DNA of 64,000 bases from Parabacteroides goldsteinii DSM 19448 = WAL 12034 (GCF_000969835.1 NZ_KQ033912.1:1935920-1999919), one strand, 5' to 3'; positions 35,873-44,395 are shown, counted from the stretch's first letter. Notes: a model not told the origin generated them from the letters alone. Numbers and translations: made by a program.

Positions 35873-37073
35873 CAGACCTCAAATAAACAGTAAACTCAAA
35901 TTTGTAACCTCCTTTCTACATAATCCTAAACTGAAAGAAAACAAAACTATTCTTGCGATATGGCTGGTTACAGCAGCAATTACAGTCATAGCCAAGTTGA
36001 TTATCGGAAAGTTCAACAATTACAAGATATTTGAAGGTGTTTACAATCACGCGATACACGGACTCACATTATACGGTCCTTATCCTGAAGAATATGGCGA
36101 CGTCAATCTTTACGGAATCATATTCAGTTTTATCATTTCACCTTTTGCCATTCTCCCTCAGTGGTTGGGAATGGTATTATGGGTAATGGCCAATACAGCC
36201 CTGCTATTTTACGCCATACAGCAACTGCCCCTGTCAAAAAATCAAAAAGCGATAATATGCTGGACTGCTTATATCGAATTGATAACAGCCCAGTTAGTCC
36301 AGCAATTCAATATATCTGTCGCTGCCTTTATCCTGTTGGCTTTTGCTTTTATCGAAAAGAAAAAAGATTTTTGGGCAGCATTTGTCATATTGCTCGGTAC
36401 ATTTGTAAAAATATATTCAATTGTCGGACTGGCTTTCTTCTTTTTCTCAAAACACAAGATAAAATTCTTACTATCTTGTTTATTCTGGACGATCCTTTTA
36501 TTCATATTCCCAATTCCTTTCTTTGGATTGGAATATACGATGAGCCAGTATCAGGACTGGTTTATTGCCATCACTGAGAAAAACTCACATAATATGTTCG
36601 CCATTTCACAGAATGTGTCTTTACTGGGATTAGTCAGGAGGGTATCCGGAAATCCCGATTACAGCGACTTATGGCTAATAGTTCCCGGACTCATTTTATT
36701 TTTTATTCCATATCTGCGTATCAGGCAATACAAAAGTCTCTCTTTCCGTTTCCTGGTACTAGCCAATGTACTGCTTTTCACTGTCTTGTTCAGTTCCGGA
36801 AGCGAGGCTAGTTCTTATGTAACGGCCATGCTCGGAGTAGGTATCTGGTATGTCAACTCACCTGCTTCAAATAAAAAACTGAACTATTGGTTGCTTATAC
36901 TAACCATTATCGTCGTCGCTATTTCTACAACGGAATTAACACCTCCCTTTTTCCGAAGGGCTATAGTTCATCCATATGTAGTAAAGTCATGGTTCTGTAT
37001 TCTGGTCTGGTTAAAGATTTGTTATGAAATGATTTTTCTTACATTCGATCAGAAATCACTCAACCATGATTAG
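35856..37073 (+). CDS. GT87/DUF2029-like integral membrane glycosyltransferase
   Basis: A 405-residue membrane protein. After a short cytoplasmic start come about 9-11 hydrophobic helices (ILAIWLVTAAITVIAKLIIG, LLGTFVKIYSIVGLAFFFFS, YLRIRQYKSLSFRFLVLANV). The first large loop has FEGVYNHAIHGLTLYGPYPE, the usual place for the acidic active site of GT-C enzymes that use polyprenyl-phosphate sugars. It resembles DUF2029/GT87 proteins. It would transfer the lipid-linked sugar made by the two overlapping upstream genes to an acceptor at the periplasmic face, such as lipid A or LPS core. Start ATG 35856 overlaps the deacetylase end. Confidence 0.82.
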   Translation: MGIVSSRPQINSKLKFVTSFLHNPKLKENKTILAIWLVTAAITVIAKLIIGKFNNYKIFEGVYNHAIHGLTLYGPYPEEYGDVNLYGIIFSFIISPFAILPQWLGMVLWVMANTALLFYAIQQLPLSKNQKAIICWTAYIELITAQLVQQFNISVAAFILLAFAFIEKKKDFWAAFVILLGTFVKIYSIVGLAFFFFSKHKIKFLLSCLFWTILLFIFPIPFFGLEYTMSQYQDWFIAITEKNSHNMFAISQNVSLLGLVRRVSGNPDYSDLWLIVPGLILFFIPYLRIRQYKSLSFRFLVLANVLLFTVLFSSGSEASSYVTAMLGVGIWYVNSPASNKKLNYWLLILTIIVVAISTTELTPPFFRRAIVHPYVVKSWFCILVWLKICYEMIFLTFDQKSLNHD

Positions 37074-37131
37074 ATCAAATTATTTAGTTTTAGTTATCTT
37101 TGGACGCAATAACAAGTTATAGTAGTAAATT

Positions 37132-37899
37132 GTGGAGTTAGTAAAAGTAATCATACCCATCTATAAAAATACGTTCACTGCGACGGAAAAACGTTCGTTG
37201 ATGCAGGCATACGATATTTTAAAGGCTTATCCGCTGGTTGTAATAAAGCCCGAGTCTTTGGACCTTTCAGAACTACAGGCTGAATTTCCCAGATTGACAT
37301 TTACGTCATTCGATGATGCTTATTTTAAAGGGATCAGTGGTTACAACCGGTTAATGCTTGCTTCCGTTTTTTACGAACGGTTCCTTGACAGCACTTATAT
37401 ACTGATCTACCAACTGGATGCCTTTGTTTTCCGGGATGAGTTAAAGGAATGGTGCAGCAAAGGCTATGATTACATCGGTGCTCCCTGGCTGCAAAAACCG
37501 GTATATCGCTTTCCCATTATCTCCACCATTATGCATCTGGCACATATCTACCACCGGCAAAAAGGAGAGCCATCCAAACAAGACCTCTACAACAAAATCG
37601 GGAACGGAGGATTATCATTACGCAAAACCGACAGCCACTACCGGGTAACCCGCGAACAGGCAGACCGTATCAATTTCTACCTGGCGCAAGACCGGCATCA
37701 CCTCTATAATGAAGACGTGTTCTGGGCAACAGAAGCAACAGGGTTCATTTATCCGGAAGCTATGGAAGCAATCCGATTCGCCTTCGATAAATATCCGGCT
37801 TACTGTTATAAGCTGACAGGCGGACAGTTACCTTTCGGATGCCATTCATGGTATAAACGGAAAATGAAAAAGTTCTGGCAACCGATTATCCACTTTTAG
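37132..37899 (+). CDS. DUF5672 domain protein, probable glycosyltransferase
   Basis: A 255-residue protein that starts with GTG at 37132 (MELVKVIIPIYKN). Sequence landmarks are VKVIIPIYKNTFTATEKRSL, FKGISGYNRLMLASVFYERF, YILIYQLDAFVFRDEL, DYIGAPW, NGGLSLRKTDS and NEDVFWA. This is the DUF5672 family, found in glycan loci and thought to be transferases because of the QLDAFVF acidic site and the late NGGLS/EDVFW pair also seen in GT-A enzymes. No membrane segment. It is 58 bp after the GT-C gene and probably in the same transcript. The sugar is unknown. Confidence 0.8.
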   Translation: MELVKVIIPIYKNTFTATEKRSLMQAYDILKAYPLVVIKPESLDLSELQAEFPRLTFTSFDDAYFKGISGYNRLMLASVFYERFLDSTYILIYQLDAFVFRDELKEWCSKGYDYIGAPWLQKPVYRFPIISTIMHLAHIYHRQKGEPSKQDLYNKIGNGGLSLRKTDSHYRVTREQADRINFYLAQDRHHLYNEDVFWATEATGFIYPEAMEAIRFAFDKYPAYCYKLTGGQLPFGCHSWYKRKMKKFWQPIIHF

Positions 37900-37915
37900 A
37901 TATTCCAAGCCGATA

Positions 37916-37940
37916 AGAGTCTTTTCAGACTCTCCGTATC
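37916..37940. terminator. probable terminator between convergent genes
   Basis: AGAGTCT and AGACTCT form a perfect 7-bp stem around TTTC (37916-37933), followed 7 bp later on the plus strand by a T7 run. It lies between the DUF5672 and GT32 genes, which converge here. Confidence 0.6.
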
Positions 37941-37950
37941 CAATTTTTTT

Positions 37951-38649
37951 CTACCGTTTGAATAATGCAAAACGAACCACAAGGCATATATGCTTTAAAA
38001 ATCGCTCAATTTTTCTACCGAAGCGACGTTTTCGCCAACTGCCATACACCTGATGGCAGGCAAAAGCCTCAGGATATCTGATTGTTTTACACGGAGAAAC
38101 GTAGCAACTTGGATAGATAATTATATCATCTCCCAAACGCTGCTCGACATCTTCCCTCTTATATCCTTTTTTCTCAGCAATCATCGTCATAATCTTGGGT
38201 GAGATCAACATATCGAAAGCTCCGTCAGGCAATAGAAAATGACGTTGGTTGTAATATTCAAAAACCTCCTTACAATAAGCATTTCCCTGTTCTCCAATCA
38301 GGAAAGCAGCCTGTAAAAAAAGCGTACCCCACAGCTCATTAAACGTTGCAAAACCATGCTGAGGTATAAAAGAGTCGAAGCGTTTCTCTACAAGCATATC
38401 GCTATCCATGTATATTCCTCCCTCTTTATAAATCGCATAAAAACGTACAGCATCTGCCGCAAAAGCCCATTTCTTAGCATGCAATGCCTCTGCTATAAAA
38501 TCACAGCCAATAGCCATCGCATCAGCATAGGTCCAGCGCCTTACCGTATAATCCGGCAATATTCGTTTCCAACTTGCCAAACAGATTTTTATTTCAACAG
38601 GAAAAGGATCATCACTAAACCAGCACAAATGAATTACTTTCGGAATCAT
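37951..38649 (-). CDS. GT32-type glycosyltransferase (OCH1/capsular family)
   Basis: A 232-residue transferase. It begins IPKVIHLCWFSDDPFP, then SWKRILPDYTVRRWT, AFAADAVRFYAIYKEGGIYM and DSDMLVEKRF, where DSD is the metal-binding DXD. This order is that of the GT32/DXD sugar-binding family (GlcNAc, galactose or mannose transferases). The C-terminus is basic, fitting membrane association. A full-consensus promoter is at 38705-38735. It is a single gene facing the DUF5672 gene, within the LPS region. Confidence 0.88.
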   Translation of the reverse strand: MIPKVIHLCWFSDDPFPVEIKICLASWKRILPDYTVRRWTYADAMAIGCDFIAEALHAKKWAFAADAVRFYAIYKEGGIYMDSDMLVEKRFDSFIPQHGFATFNELWGTLFLQAAFLIGEQGNAYCKEVFEYYNQRHFLLPDGAFDMLISPKIMTMIAEKKGYKREDVEQRLGDDIIIYPSCYVSPCKTIRYPEAFACHQVYGSWRKRRFGRKIERFLKHICLVVRFALFKR

Positions 38650-38704
38650 ACATATATAGTTTATAATATGAAAAGAATGCCTATCTCTTCTCTCTTTTAC
38701 CCCA

Positions 38705-38735
38705 CAAAGGTAGAGAATGGATTCTTAGTTGCAAA
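38705..38735 (-). promoter_or_regulatory. promoter of the GT32 gene
   Basis: On the minus strand TTTG (38735-38732), 19 bp, TACCTTTG (38712-38705): a complete match to the Bacteroides vegetative promoter. The leader is about 50 nt. A separate TATCTTTG at 38789-38796 on the plus strand may serve the FkbM gene. Confidence 0.75.
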
Positions 38736-38871
38736 ATATTCAGTAAGAATATGCATGCCTTCCAACCTACCATACAAAAGAAAATCATTATCTTTGTCCG
38801 GATATTATGTACAGACAGAATTCATCTCATTCCAAGAATAAATATAATAAACCTATCAAAACAGATCAATC

Positions 38872-39744
38872 ATGTTCGCTTTATCTTCTTTTTACAAATG
38901 TCGGATTTTACCCCACGGCCTCCGCAGAAAATTATTCAGAAAAGTCATCCTGTCTTATTTCGATTCTCTTCCGCAAAATTCATTATCCAATGAGCAGAAA
39001 GAAGCAATCGGATACTTAAGATCACATCCTATAACAACATTTCTTTCATCATTTACGGAGCAGTACAAAGCGAAAGACATTCAGGTTTTCACGGATGACG
39101 ACTCTCAGCTAAAATACGTCCTGCACGAAGAGAAAAGACTTTATTTCAAACGTAAATGGTCCGTAAAGCGGATACAGCGTGCCTACAACGCCCTGCAAGC
39201 AGAACAAGACATAGCTTCTCCTCACCGTTATACCGATGGAAATTTCAATGTTAAAGACAATGATATTCTATCAGATATCGGAGCTGCGGAAGGGAACTTT
39301 TCGCTCAGTGTAATAGATAAAGTACAACATGTTTATCTTTTTGAAACAGATAACGACTGGATAGAGGCTCTGGAAAAAACATTTGAACCCTGGAAAGAGA
39401 AAGTATCCATTATTCACAAATTTGTCGGAAATAAAGATACCGATACCTGCATAACTCTCGATTCGTTTTTCTCTGACGACTCCTCTGTGAATTTTATAAA
39501 AGCCGATGTTGAAGGAGCAGAACGAGATCTATTGTACGGGGCAAAACGTCTGATAAATGAAAATAAATCCATGCAAATTGCGTTATGTACTTATCACCGG
39601 CATGATGATGAAGTTGTATTAACGGACATATTGCAGGGTAACGGATTCAAAACAAGTTTTTCAAAAGGCTACATGATCTACACACACAATCATGACATGC
39701 AGCCCCCTTATTTACGCAGAGGATTAATCAGAGCATCTAAATAA
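38872..39744 (+). CDS. FkbM family SAM-dependent methyltransferase
   Basis: A 290-residue protein. The SAM-binding motif is DILSDIGAAEGNFSLSVIDK near residue 145, followed by the acidic strand end VYLFETDNDW, and the family signature is FIKADVEGAERDLLYGAKRL near residue 205. FkbM-type enzymes O-methylate sugars or other small hydroxyls and are common in polysaccharide loci. The N-terminal 130 residues are basic and not recognised. It precedes a GT2 gene by 13 bp, so it probably methylates a residue of the same LPS or glycan. The methyl acceptor is unknown. Confidence 0.87.
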   Translation: MFALSSFYKCRILPHGLRRKLFRKVILSYFDSLPQNSLSNEQKEAIGYLRSHPITTFLSSFTEQYKAKDIQVFTDDDSQLKYVLHEEKRLYFKRKWSVKRIQRAYNALQAEQDIASPHRYTDGNFNVKDNDILSDIGAAEGNFSLSVIDKVQHVYLFETDNDWIEALEKTFEPWKEKVSIIHKFVGNKDTDTCITLDSFFSDDSSVNFIKADVEGAERDLLYGAKRLINENKSMQIALCTYHRHDDEVVLTDILQGNGFKTSFSKGYMIYTHNHDMQPPYLRRGLIRASK

Positions 39745-39757
39745 ATTATTACTCTAT

Positions 39758-40519
39758 ATGCTAAAGAAACTGACTACAGCCATCGCGAATTATTATTATT
39801 TCCTCAAAGGAAAGATAATACCATCCCACATATCAAACGGGAAGGACATCCCTATTATCATCAATAACTTCAACCGGTTGACAACACTCATCCAATTGAC
39901 GGACAGTCTGACTTCAAGAGGATATACGCGTATTTATATATTGGATAACGCTTCAACCTACCCGCCTCTGCTGGAATATTACCAGACATGCCCCTTTACC
40001 GTATTCCGGCTTAAAGAGAACCTCGGATTCAAGGCTTTGTGGAAATCAGAGTTGAAGAAGAAATTTTGTAATGACTATTATATCTATACGGATTCAGATG
40101 TCATCCCCATAGCTGATTGTCCGGACGATTTCATCGATTATTTCCTGAAAGAACTGAAAGCGCATCCGTTTGCCCGCAAAATCGGTTTTTCATTACGGAT
40201 CGATAATCTGCCGGATCAGTACGAGCATAAGCAAAAAGTAATTGACTGGGAAAAACAATACTATGCCCGTCCGACCGAAAACGGTTTATTCCGGGCTCCC
40301 ATCGATACGACTTTCGCCCTTTACCGACCGCATGTCGGACTGAGCAGAAGCCGGTCGGTTGAGGCATACCGCACGGCATACCCTTATCAGGCTGAACATA
40401 AGCCATGGTATAACGATTCTAAAAATCTGTCGGAAGAAGAATCATATTATATCAGCCACTGCTCACAGATAACAGGCTGGACCTCCCAATCACAAAAAAA
40501 AGAGGATCAATCCTCCTGA
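39758..40519 (+). CDS. GT2-like glycosyltransferase
   Basis: A 253-residue GT-A-like protein: DIPIIINNFNRLTTLIQLTD, RIYILDNASTYPPLLEYY, ENLGFKALWKSEL and the DXD-like YIYTDSDVIP. The pattern (a nucleotide-binding strand, LDNAS, then YTDSDV) fits family 2 or a related family without a strong match. The last residues (SQSQKKEDQSS) are encoded in the 13 bp that overlap the end of the convergent kinase gene. It follows the FkbM gene by 13 bp. Acceptor and sugar unknown. Confidence 0.78.
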   Translation: MLKKLTTAIANYYYFLKGKIIPSHISNGKDIPIIINNFNRLTTLIQLTDSLTSRGYTRIYILDNASTYPPLLEYYQTCPFTVFRLKENLGFKALWKSELKKKFCNDYYIYTDSDVIPIADCPDDFIDYFLKELKAHPFARKIGFSLRIDNLPDQYEHKQKVIDWEKQYYARPTENGLFRAPIDTTFALYRPHVGLSRSRSVEAYRTAYPYQAEHKPWYNDSKNLSEEESYYISHCSQITGWTSQSQKKEDQSS

Positions 40520-41424
40520 GAGCTTTCAGGAAAGACTTTACGGAAATCAAACGGCAATATGCAAGAGGTATAAATCCGGATACGTTTTTTATGGAAACGA
40601 TCTCGCACAGCCTTCGTGAAAAGAGGACAATGACTGAACAGATTCGCCATGACGTACTGGAAATAAGGTTGGGTAAACCAATTTCCACCCTCTTTCCTCC
40701 AGGCTTTACATGCCAGATGGGAAGCGTACTTTTTATAAACACGATCACTGTATTGATTAGTCTGCCGTACAAAAGAGTCCTCATCCAACCCGCGAATCCG
40801 TGCATATTCACAGGTGACACATGACAATGCTTCACGGGAAATGGCCAACCGTGAAAAGTTCCTGATCGCATCCTGTACTGTTATTTTCTTAAATTGCATC
40901 CGGTTGATATCTACCAGAGTGAAACGAAAAGTTTCCTGTTCCTTATAATACAGGATATTTCCCGGTGATAAATCTATATGAAAAATTCCAGCCTGATGCA
41001 GACTGGCTATAAAAACACCTAATGCAGTCAACAAGGTTTTATCCTTCAGCTGTCCGTTCATGTATTCCCGGATATCGGAAGCTCCGCTATACGCAGAAAC
41101 ACTATAGCTATGATTCAACAGGCCATGTTTATATTCTTCTATGTATCCAAGAGGTTCCGGCGTGTTGCTCCCCCGCTTCAATATCTCGAAAGCATATTCA
41201 TACGAACGCCTGGCCTTTGATTTCCGGAATAACGTATAAACAACCCGATTGACAAAGAACGGGACCTTGAAACTCTTCACCACCAGTTCACATCCTTCGA
41301 TATTAAACCGCTTCAACACGTTTCGTCCCTCATATATCGTGATTCCTTCCGTCTCAAAACGGTCGGATAAATGACAAAAAAAATCTGCCAGGAAAGGATA
41401 TGCCGGATTCGTTACTACTTTCAT
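40507..41424 (-). CDS. Kdo/heptose kinase-like (WaaP/KdkA family) protein
   Basis: A 305-residue protein-kinase fold. The N-lobe has FNIEGCELVVKSFKVPFFVN with the ATP-binding lysine; the catalytic loop is IFHIDLSPGNILY (H-x-D-x-x-x-x-N) and FTLVDINRMQF contains the DFG-like Asp. These match LPS core kinases that phosphorylate Kdo or heptose. Its start overlaps the GT9 stop by 4 bp (ATGA), so the two are translated together and likely act on the LPS inner core. It converges with, and overlaps by 13 bp, the GT2-like gene. Confidence 0.87.
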   Translation of the reverse strand: MKVVTNPAYPFLADFFCHLSDRFETEGITIYEGRNVLKRFNIEGCELVVKSFKVPFFVNRVVYTLFRKSKARRSYEYAFEILKRGSNTPEPLGYIEEYKHGLLNHSYSVSAYSGASDIREYMNGQLKDKTLLTALGVFIASLHQAGIFHIDLSPGNILYYKEQETFRFTLVDINRMQFKKITVQDAIRNFSRLAISREALSCVTCEYARIRGLDEDSFVRQTNQYSDRVYKKYASHLACKAWRKEGGNWFTQPYFQYVMANLFSHCPLFTKAVRDRFHKKRIRIYTSCILPFDFRKVFPESSQED

Positions 41425-42452
41425 TTCTGCAAGGTGGAATTTATCTTATCCACAATCATCTCCGGCGTAATCTGTGTCATGCACGCCCAATCCCCCCGGA
41501 AACAAGGCTTCTGGCCGAAGACTGAACAGGGACGACAAGGAAGATCGAGTTGAACGGCATTTTTCGGGTCCTGATGATAACCGTAAAATCCGGCATAGGG
41601 ATGCGTTGCTCCCCAGACCGAAATCACTTTTGTATCGACCAGAGAAGCGAAATGCATATTGGCTGAGTCCATACAAAGCAATACGTCCAACCGGCTGATC
41701 AAGGCAAGTTCGTTATCCAGCGAATAACGGCCGACGACACTTTTTACACGCGGATACTGGAATGCCCATTGCTCCAAAACAGCTTCTTCATAACCACGAC
41801 CTCCCAACAGAAAGATCGTATAATCTTCATTTTCCGACAAGCGAGCGACAACCTGTTCCATATCGTCCACCGGATAGATTTTTCCGCGATGCTTGGCAAA
41901 CGGGGCAATTCCAATCCATTTACCGGTCTTTGTTCCGGCCACGGCTTCCATAGCCGACAAATCGGCCGGCTTCGATTCATAAAGGGATGTGAAAGTTTCC
42001 GTATAGTTCAGACCGGCAGCACGGAACACATCGGCATAGCGTTCTATCACCGGACGCAAGGGTTTCAGTTCCTTATGATTACGCTCGGTCAGCCGTTTCC
42101 GTTCCTTCCTTGCCTTATCCACAACATAAACCTTTTTCCCTTTTATCCGGAACATACCTCGGATAATCATGGTACGGATCACATTATGCAAATCCAATAC
42201 GACATCATACTCATACTTGACCAACGCAGAGGCAAACCGGAGCAATCCGCCCAATGTCTTTTCTGCCGCCTTCGTATTGATACCGATCACGTCCACATTT
42301 GCCGGACGGTTCATAAAAACAGGTATCAGGAAAGCCTGCGTAAGTACAGTAAACGTATGTTGGGGGTTTGCTTTGGCGGCAGAGTAGATCACTGGAACCG
42401 TCATAGCAACATCGCCAATAGCAGAAAGTCTTATAACAAGTATTTTTGCCAT
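41421..42452 (-). CDS. GT9 family heptosyltransferase-like protein
   Basis: A 343-residue GT-B protein: MAKILVIRLSAIGDVAMTVP at the start, VLDLHNVIRT, IGIAPFAKHRGKIYP, IFLLGGRGYEE and the donor motif LLCMDSANMHFASLV. This is the ADP-heptose:LPS heptosyltransferase family; the sugar may differ in Bacteroidales. It lies just upstream of the kinase gene with a 4-bp overlap. TATCTTTG at 42505-42512 (minus strand) is a good -7 box. A near-copy of its first 32 bp lies about 790 bp upstream next to the 157-aa protein gene. Confidence 0.92.
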   Translation of the reverse strand: MAKILVIRLSAIGDVAMTVPVIYSAAKANPQHTFTVLTQAFLIPVFMNRPANVDVIGINTKAAEKTLGGLLRFASALVKYEYDVVLDLHNVIRTMIIRGMFRIKGKKVYVVDKARKERKRLTERNHKELKPLRPVIERYADVFRAAGLNYTETFTSLYESKPADLSAMEAVAGTKTGKWIGIAPFAKHRGKIYPVDDMEQVVARLSENEDYTIFLLGGRGYEEAVLEQWAFQYPRVKSVVGRYSLDNELALISRLDVLLCMDSANMHFASLVDTKVISVWGATHPYAGFYGYHQDPKNAVQLDLPCRPCSVFGQKPCFRGDWACMTQITPEMIVDKINSTLQK

Positions 42453-42937
42453 GTAATGAATTTAATACATTTTCATGATTCGTAACTTCTATCAATACTG
42501 TTCACAAAGATATAAATTATTTCCGGAATAAGTTATCTGAATTCATTACATGTCGTTGTCATATTGTCACAGCAATCATTGTTACGACAGGATATCGTCG
42601 TATTTATCAAAATGTCAAATTACCCCTATCGCCAATAAGCTGTATGTAGTCCTGACCAGACACAGCGCTTTTTATCTCGCCCAGGAGAAGATAGCAAATA
42701 TCCTTATTCAGGCTTTCACTATATAAATACAGCTTTTTGATCCATCAATAGTCTATACCCATAAATGATGATATAAAAGATTAAATAAATATATAAATTA
42801 GATATTTAAATCCAATACAACTTTTCGTTACATCTGGAATCTAAATCTGCTGTACAGCATAGTTTTTAAAGAAAAAAAGGCTCATCAAAAAAGTTTCACC
42901 GACTGAACTTAACAAATATTTCGTCTTAAATAAACTC

Positions 42938-42981
42938 TCATCTCATTTAAAATGAAAAAAAATTCGTTTTAAACGAGATGA
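42938..42981. repeat. 17-bp inverted repeat with TTTAAA cores
   Basis: The arms TCATCTCATTTAAAATG (42938-42954) and CGTTTTAAACGAGATGA (42965-42981) pair at 15 of 17 positions around a 10-nt A-rich loop. A further GTTTAAAAC follows at about 42988 and CTTAAATAA precedes it. It could be a hairpin in a transcript or an operator cluster. Confidence 0.5.
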
Positions 42982-43214
42982 TAATTTGTTTAAAACGGTG
43001 ATTGGAAATTCATAGAAACAGGCACGATGTTAAATATTGTATATTCAACTCTCCTGTTTCAATTATTCTGACAGACATCACAGTCACAGCAACCGCTTAA
43101 AACAAGACAATAAGACATCTTATTCCTAAAAACAACATCAATTTGCCATCAAGACCATTCAGTATAATTCGCTTTGCGACAGAGAAAATCATCGAAACCA
43201 GGCAAAATACCCAT

Positions 43215-43246
43215 GCAGAGAGTCGCATAACAAGTATTTTTGCAAT
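43215..43246 (-). pseudogene. relic of the 5' end of a GT9 gene
   Basis: These 32 bp match the first 32 bp of the intact GT9 gene (42421-42452) at 28 positions. Read on the minus strand they give IAKILVMRLSA against MAKILVIRLSA, with the start ATG changed to ATT. The match stops abruptly after the SA codons. The relic starts 3 bp after the stop of the 157-aa protein gene, the spacing expected for an original operon partner. Confidence 0.65.
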
Positions 43247-43249
43247 GAG

Positions 43250-43723
43250 TTAATTAAATGTTCCGCTATAATAACATCGGGTTAAATAATAGGAAGGTTC
43301 ATAATAAGCACTTCCATTATAATTATCTATCGTACGGCATATTTTATCATTATATACACATAAAATAGCATCTGCATAATCCTCCCAGGAATAGAGAGTT
43401 GACAACACGAGGCGCATATAAACTTTTCCCATATCCTGCTCGGTCGGAATATGATCGACCAATGCCGGATTGACATTTGTCACATCATAATTACCTTCCT
43501 GCAACCGGAATTCATCAATCAAACGTTCAACGACAGCCTGCTGGTTTTCGCTGTGCATAACATTTGCCAGGGATAATTTCTCGGCCAGCGCCTGTTTCCC
43601 CATACAATTCACGACATACCGGTTCGGCTGTTTCAAACGACGTGCAATACGTTCAATCAGGCTACAGACATAGAAAACATCCTCTTTCGTTATTACTTCA
43701 TCCGGAAAGAATACATTTTTCAT
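43250..43723 (-). CDS. conserved protein of unknown function next to DUF4254
   Basis: A 157-residue soluble protein with no signal peptide and no family I can name. Landmarks are FFPDEVITKEDVFYVCSLIE, ARRLKQPNRYVVNCMGKQAL and DHIPTEQDMGKVYMRLVLST; the C-terminus is Tyr-rich (YYEPSYYLTRCYYSG). It looks largely helical. It lies 66 bp after the DUF4254 gene on the same strand and the pair borders the heptosyltransferase-like gene group, so it may belong to LPS synthesis. This is a positional inference only. Confidence 0.75.
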   Translation of the reverse strand: MKNVFFPDEVITKEDVFYVCSLIERIARRLKQPNRYVVNCMGKQALAEKLSLANVMHSENQQAVVERLIDEFRLQEGNYDVTNVNPALVDHIPTEQDMGKVYMRLVLSTLYSWEDYADAILCVYNDKICRTIDNYNGSAYYEPSYYLTRCYYSGTFN

Positions 43724-43789
43724 AACTCGTAACTCCTTTCATATATTAACGACTCCAGTGCTGCTGCCATGATATACTTTCATTCCGTT

Positions 43790-44395
43790 TTATTTTTTCC
43801 CGTACAACACAGGGTTTAATGCCGGGTCATTGTACATTTTCATTTGTTTATACACCTTCATGTACTTACGTCCGGCTTTAATATCAGCCAGTAGCTGGTC
43901 CAAAGCCGTCGACAGGTCAACCTTCTGTTCCAGCAACACGTTCAGCTTTTCTTCGCATTTCGCTTTATGCTCGGGAGTTGCATCGGGACGGTTAGCCTCT
44001 TCGGCCATATGATAAATCTTCAATGTCAGGATAGACAACCGGTCGACCGCCCATGCCGGACTTTCCGTATTGATCGTCGCATCCGGCAATACTTTCACTT
44101 CTTTGTATTTATCCAGAAAGAAACTGTCGATCAATTCCACCAAGTCGGTACGATCCTGATTAGACTTGTCTATACGGCGTTTGATAGCCACTGCCTCCAC
44201 CGGATCGATTGCCGGATTACGGATGATATCTTCCAGATGCCACTGTACCGCATCAATCCAGTTTTTCAAATAAAGATAAAACTCTATACTTTTTACCTCA
44301 TACGGATTATGCATGGTTGCATCCACATCATCAGAAACATGATACGCTTTCGTAGCCTGTTCAAATATCCGGTAACACTGTTCGCTGAAATTCAT
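43790..44395 (-). CDS. DUF4254 domain protein
   Basis: A 201-residue helical protein matching DUF4254 over its full length: PYEVKSIEFYLYLKNWIDAV, WHLEDIIRNPAIDP, RRIDKSNQDRTDLVELIDS and a coiled, charged C-terminal half (EEKLNVLLEQKVDLSTALDQ). The family has no known function; in Bacteroidales it is commonly seen beside GT9 genes, as I recall. TACCTTTG at 44430-44437 (minus strand) is a perfect -7 box. A role in assembling or regulating LPS synthesis is a guess from context. Confidence 0.85.
   Translation of the reverse strand: MNFSEQCYRIFEQATKAYHVSDDVDATMHNPYEVKSIEFYLYLKNWIDAVQWHLEDIIRNPAIDPVEAVAIKRRIDKSNQDRTDLVELIDSFFLDKYKEVKVLPDATINTESPAWAVDRLSILTLKIYHMAEEANRPDATPEHKAKCEEKLNVLLEQKVDLSTALDQLLADIKAGRKYMKVYKQMKMYNDPALNPVLYGKK

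Larger units (their letters stand above)
42453..43249. other. 797-bp non-coding spacer
   Basis: No credible coding frame, tRNA or known RNA. It holds the GT9 promoter box near its left end, a 17-bp inverted repeat and several TTTAAA-centred palindromes around 42921-43000, and at its right edge a relic of the start of the GT9 gene. Base composition is AT-rich. Two related gene groups (DUF4254 pair and GT9-kinase) that look as if they were once adjacent are separated by it. Confidence 0.6.

Noticed and set aside
42453..43249. possible tRNA or riboswitch in the long spacer
   Set aside because: No cloverleaf, T-loop sequence or known riboswitch core could be recognised; only hairpins and the GT9 relic.
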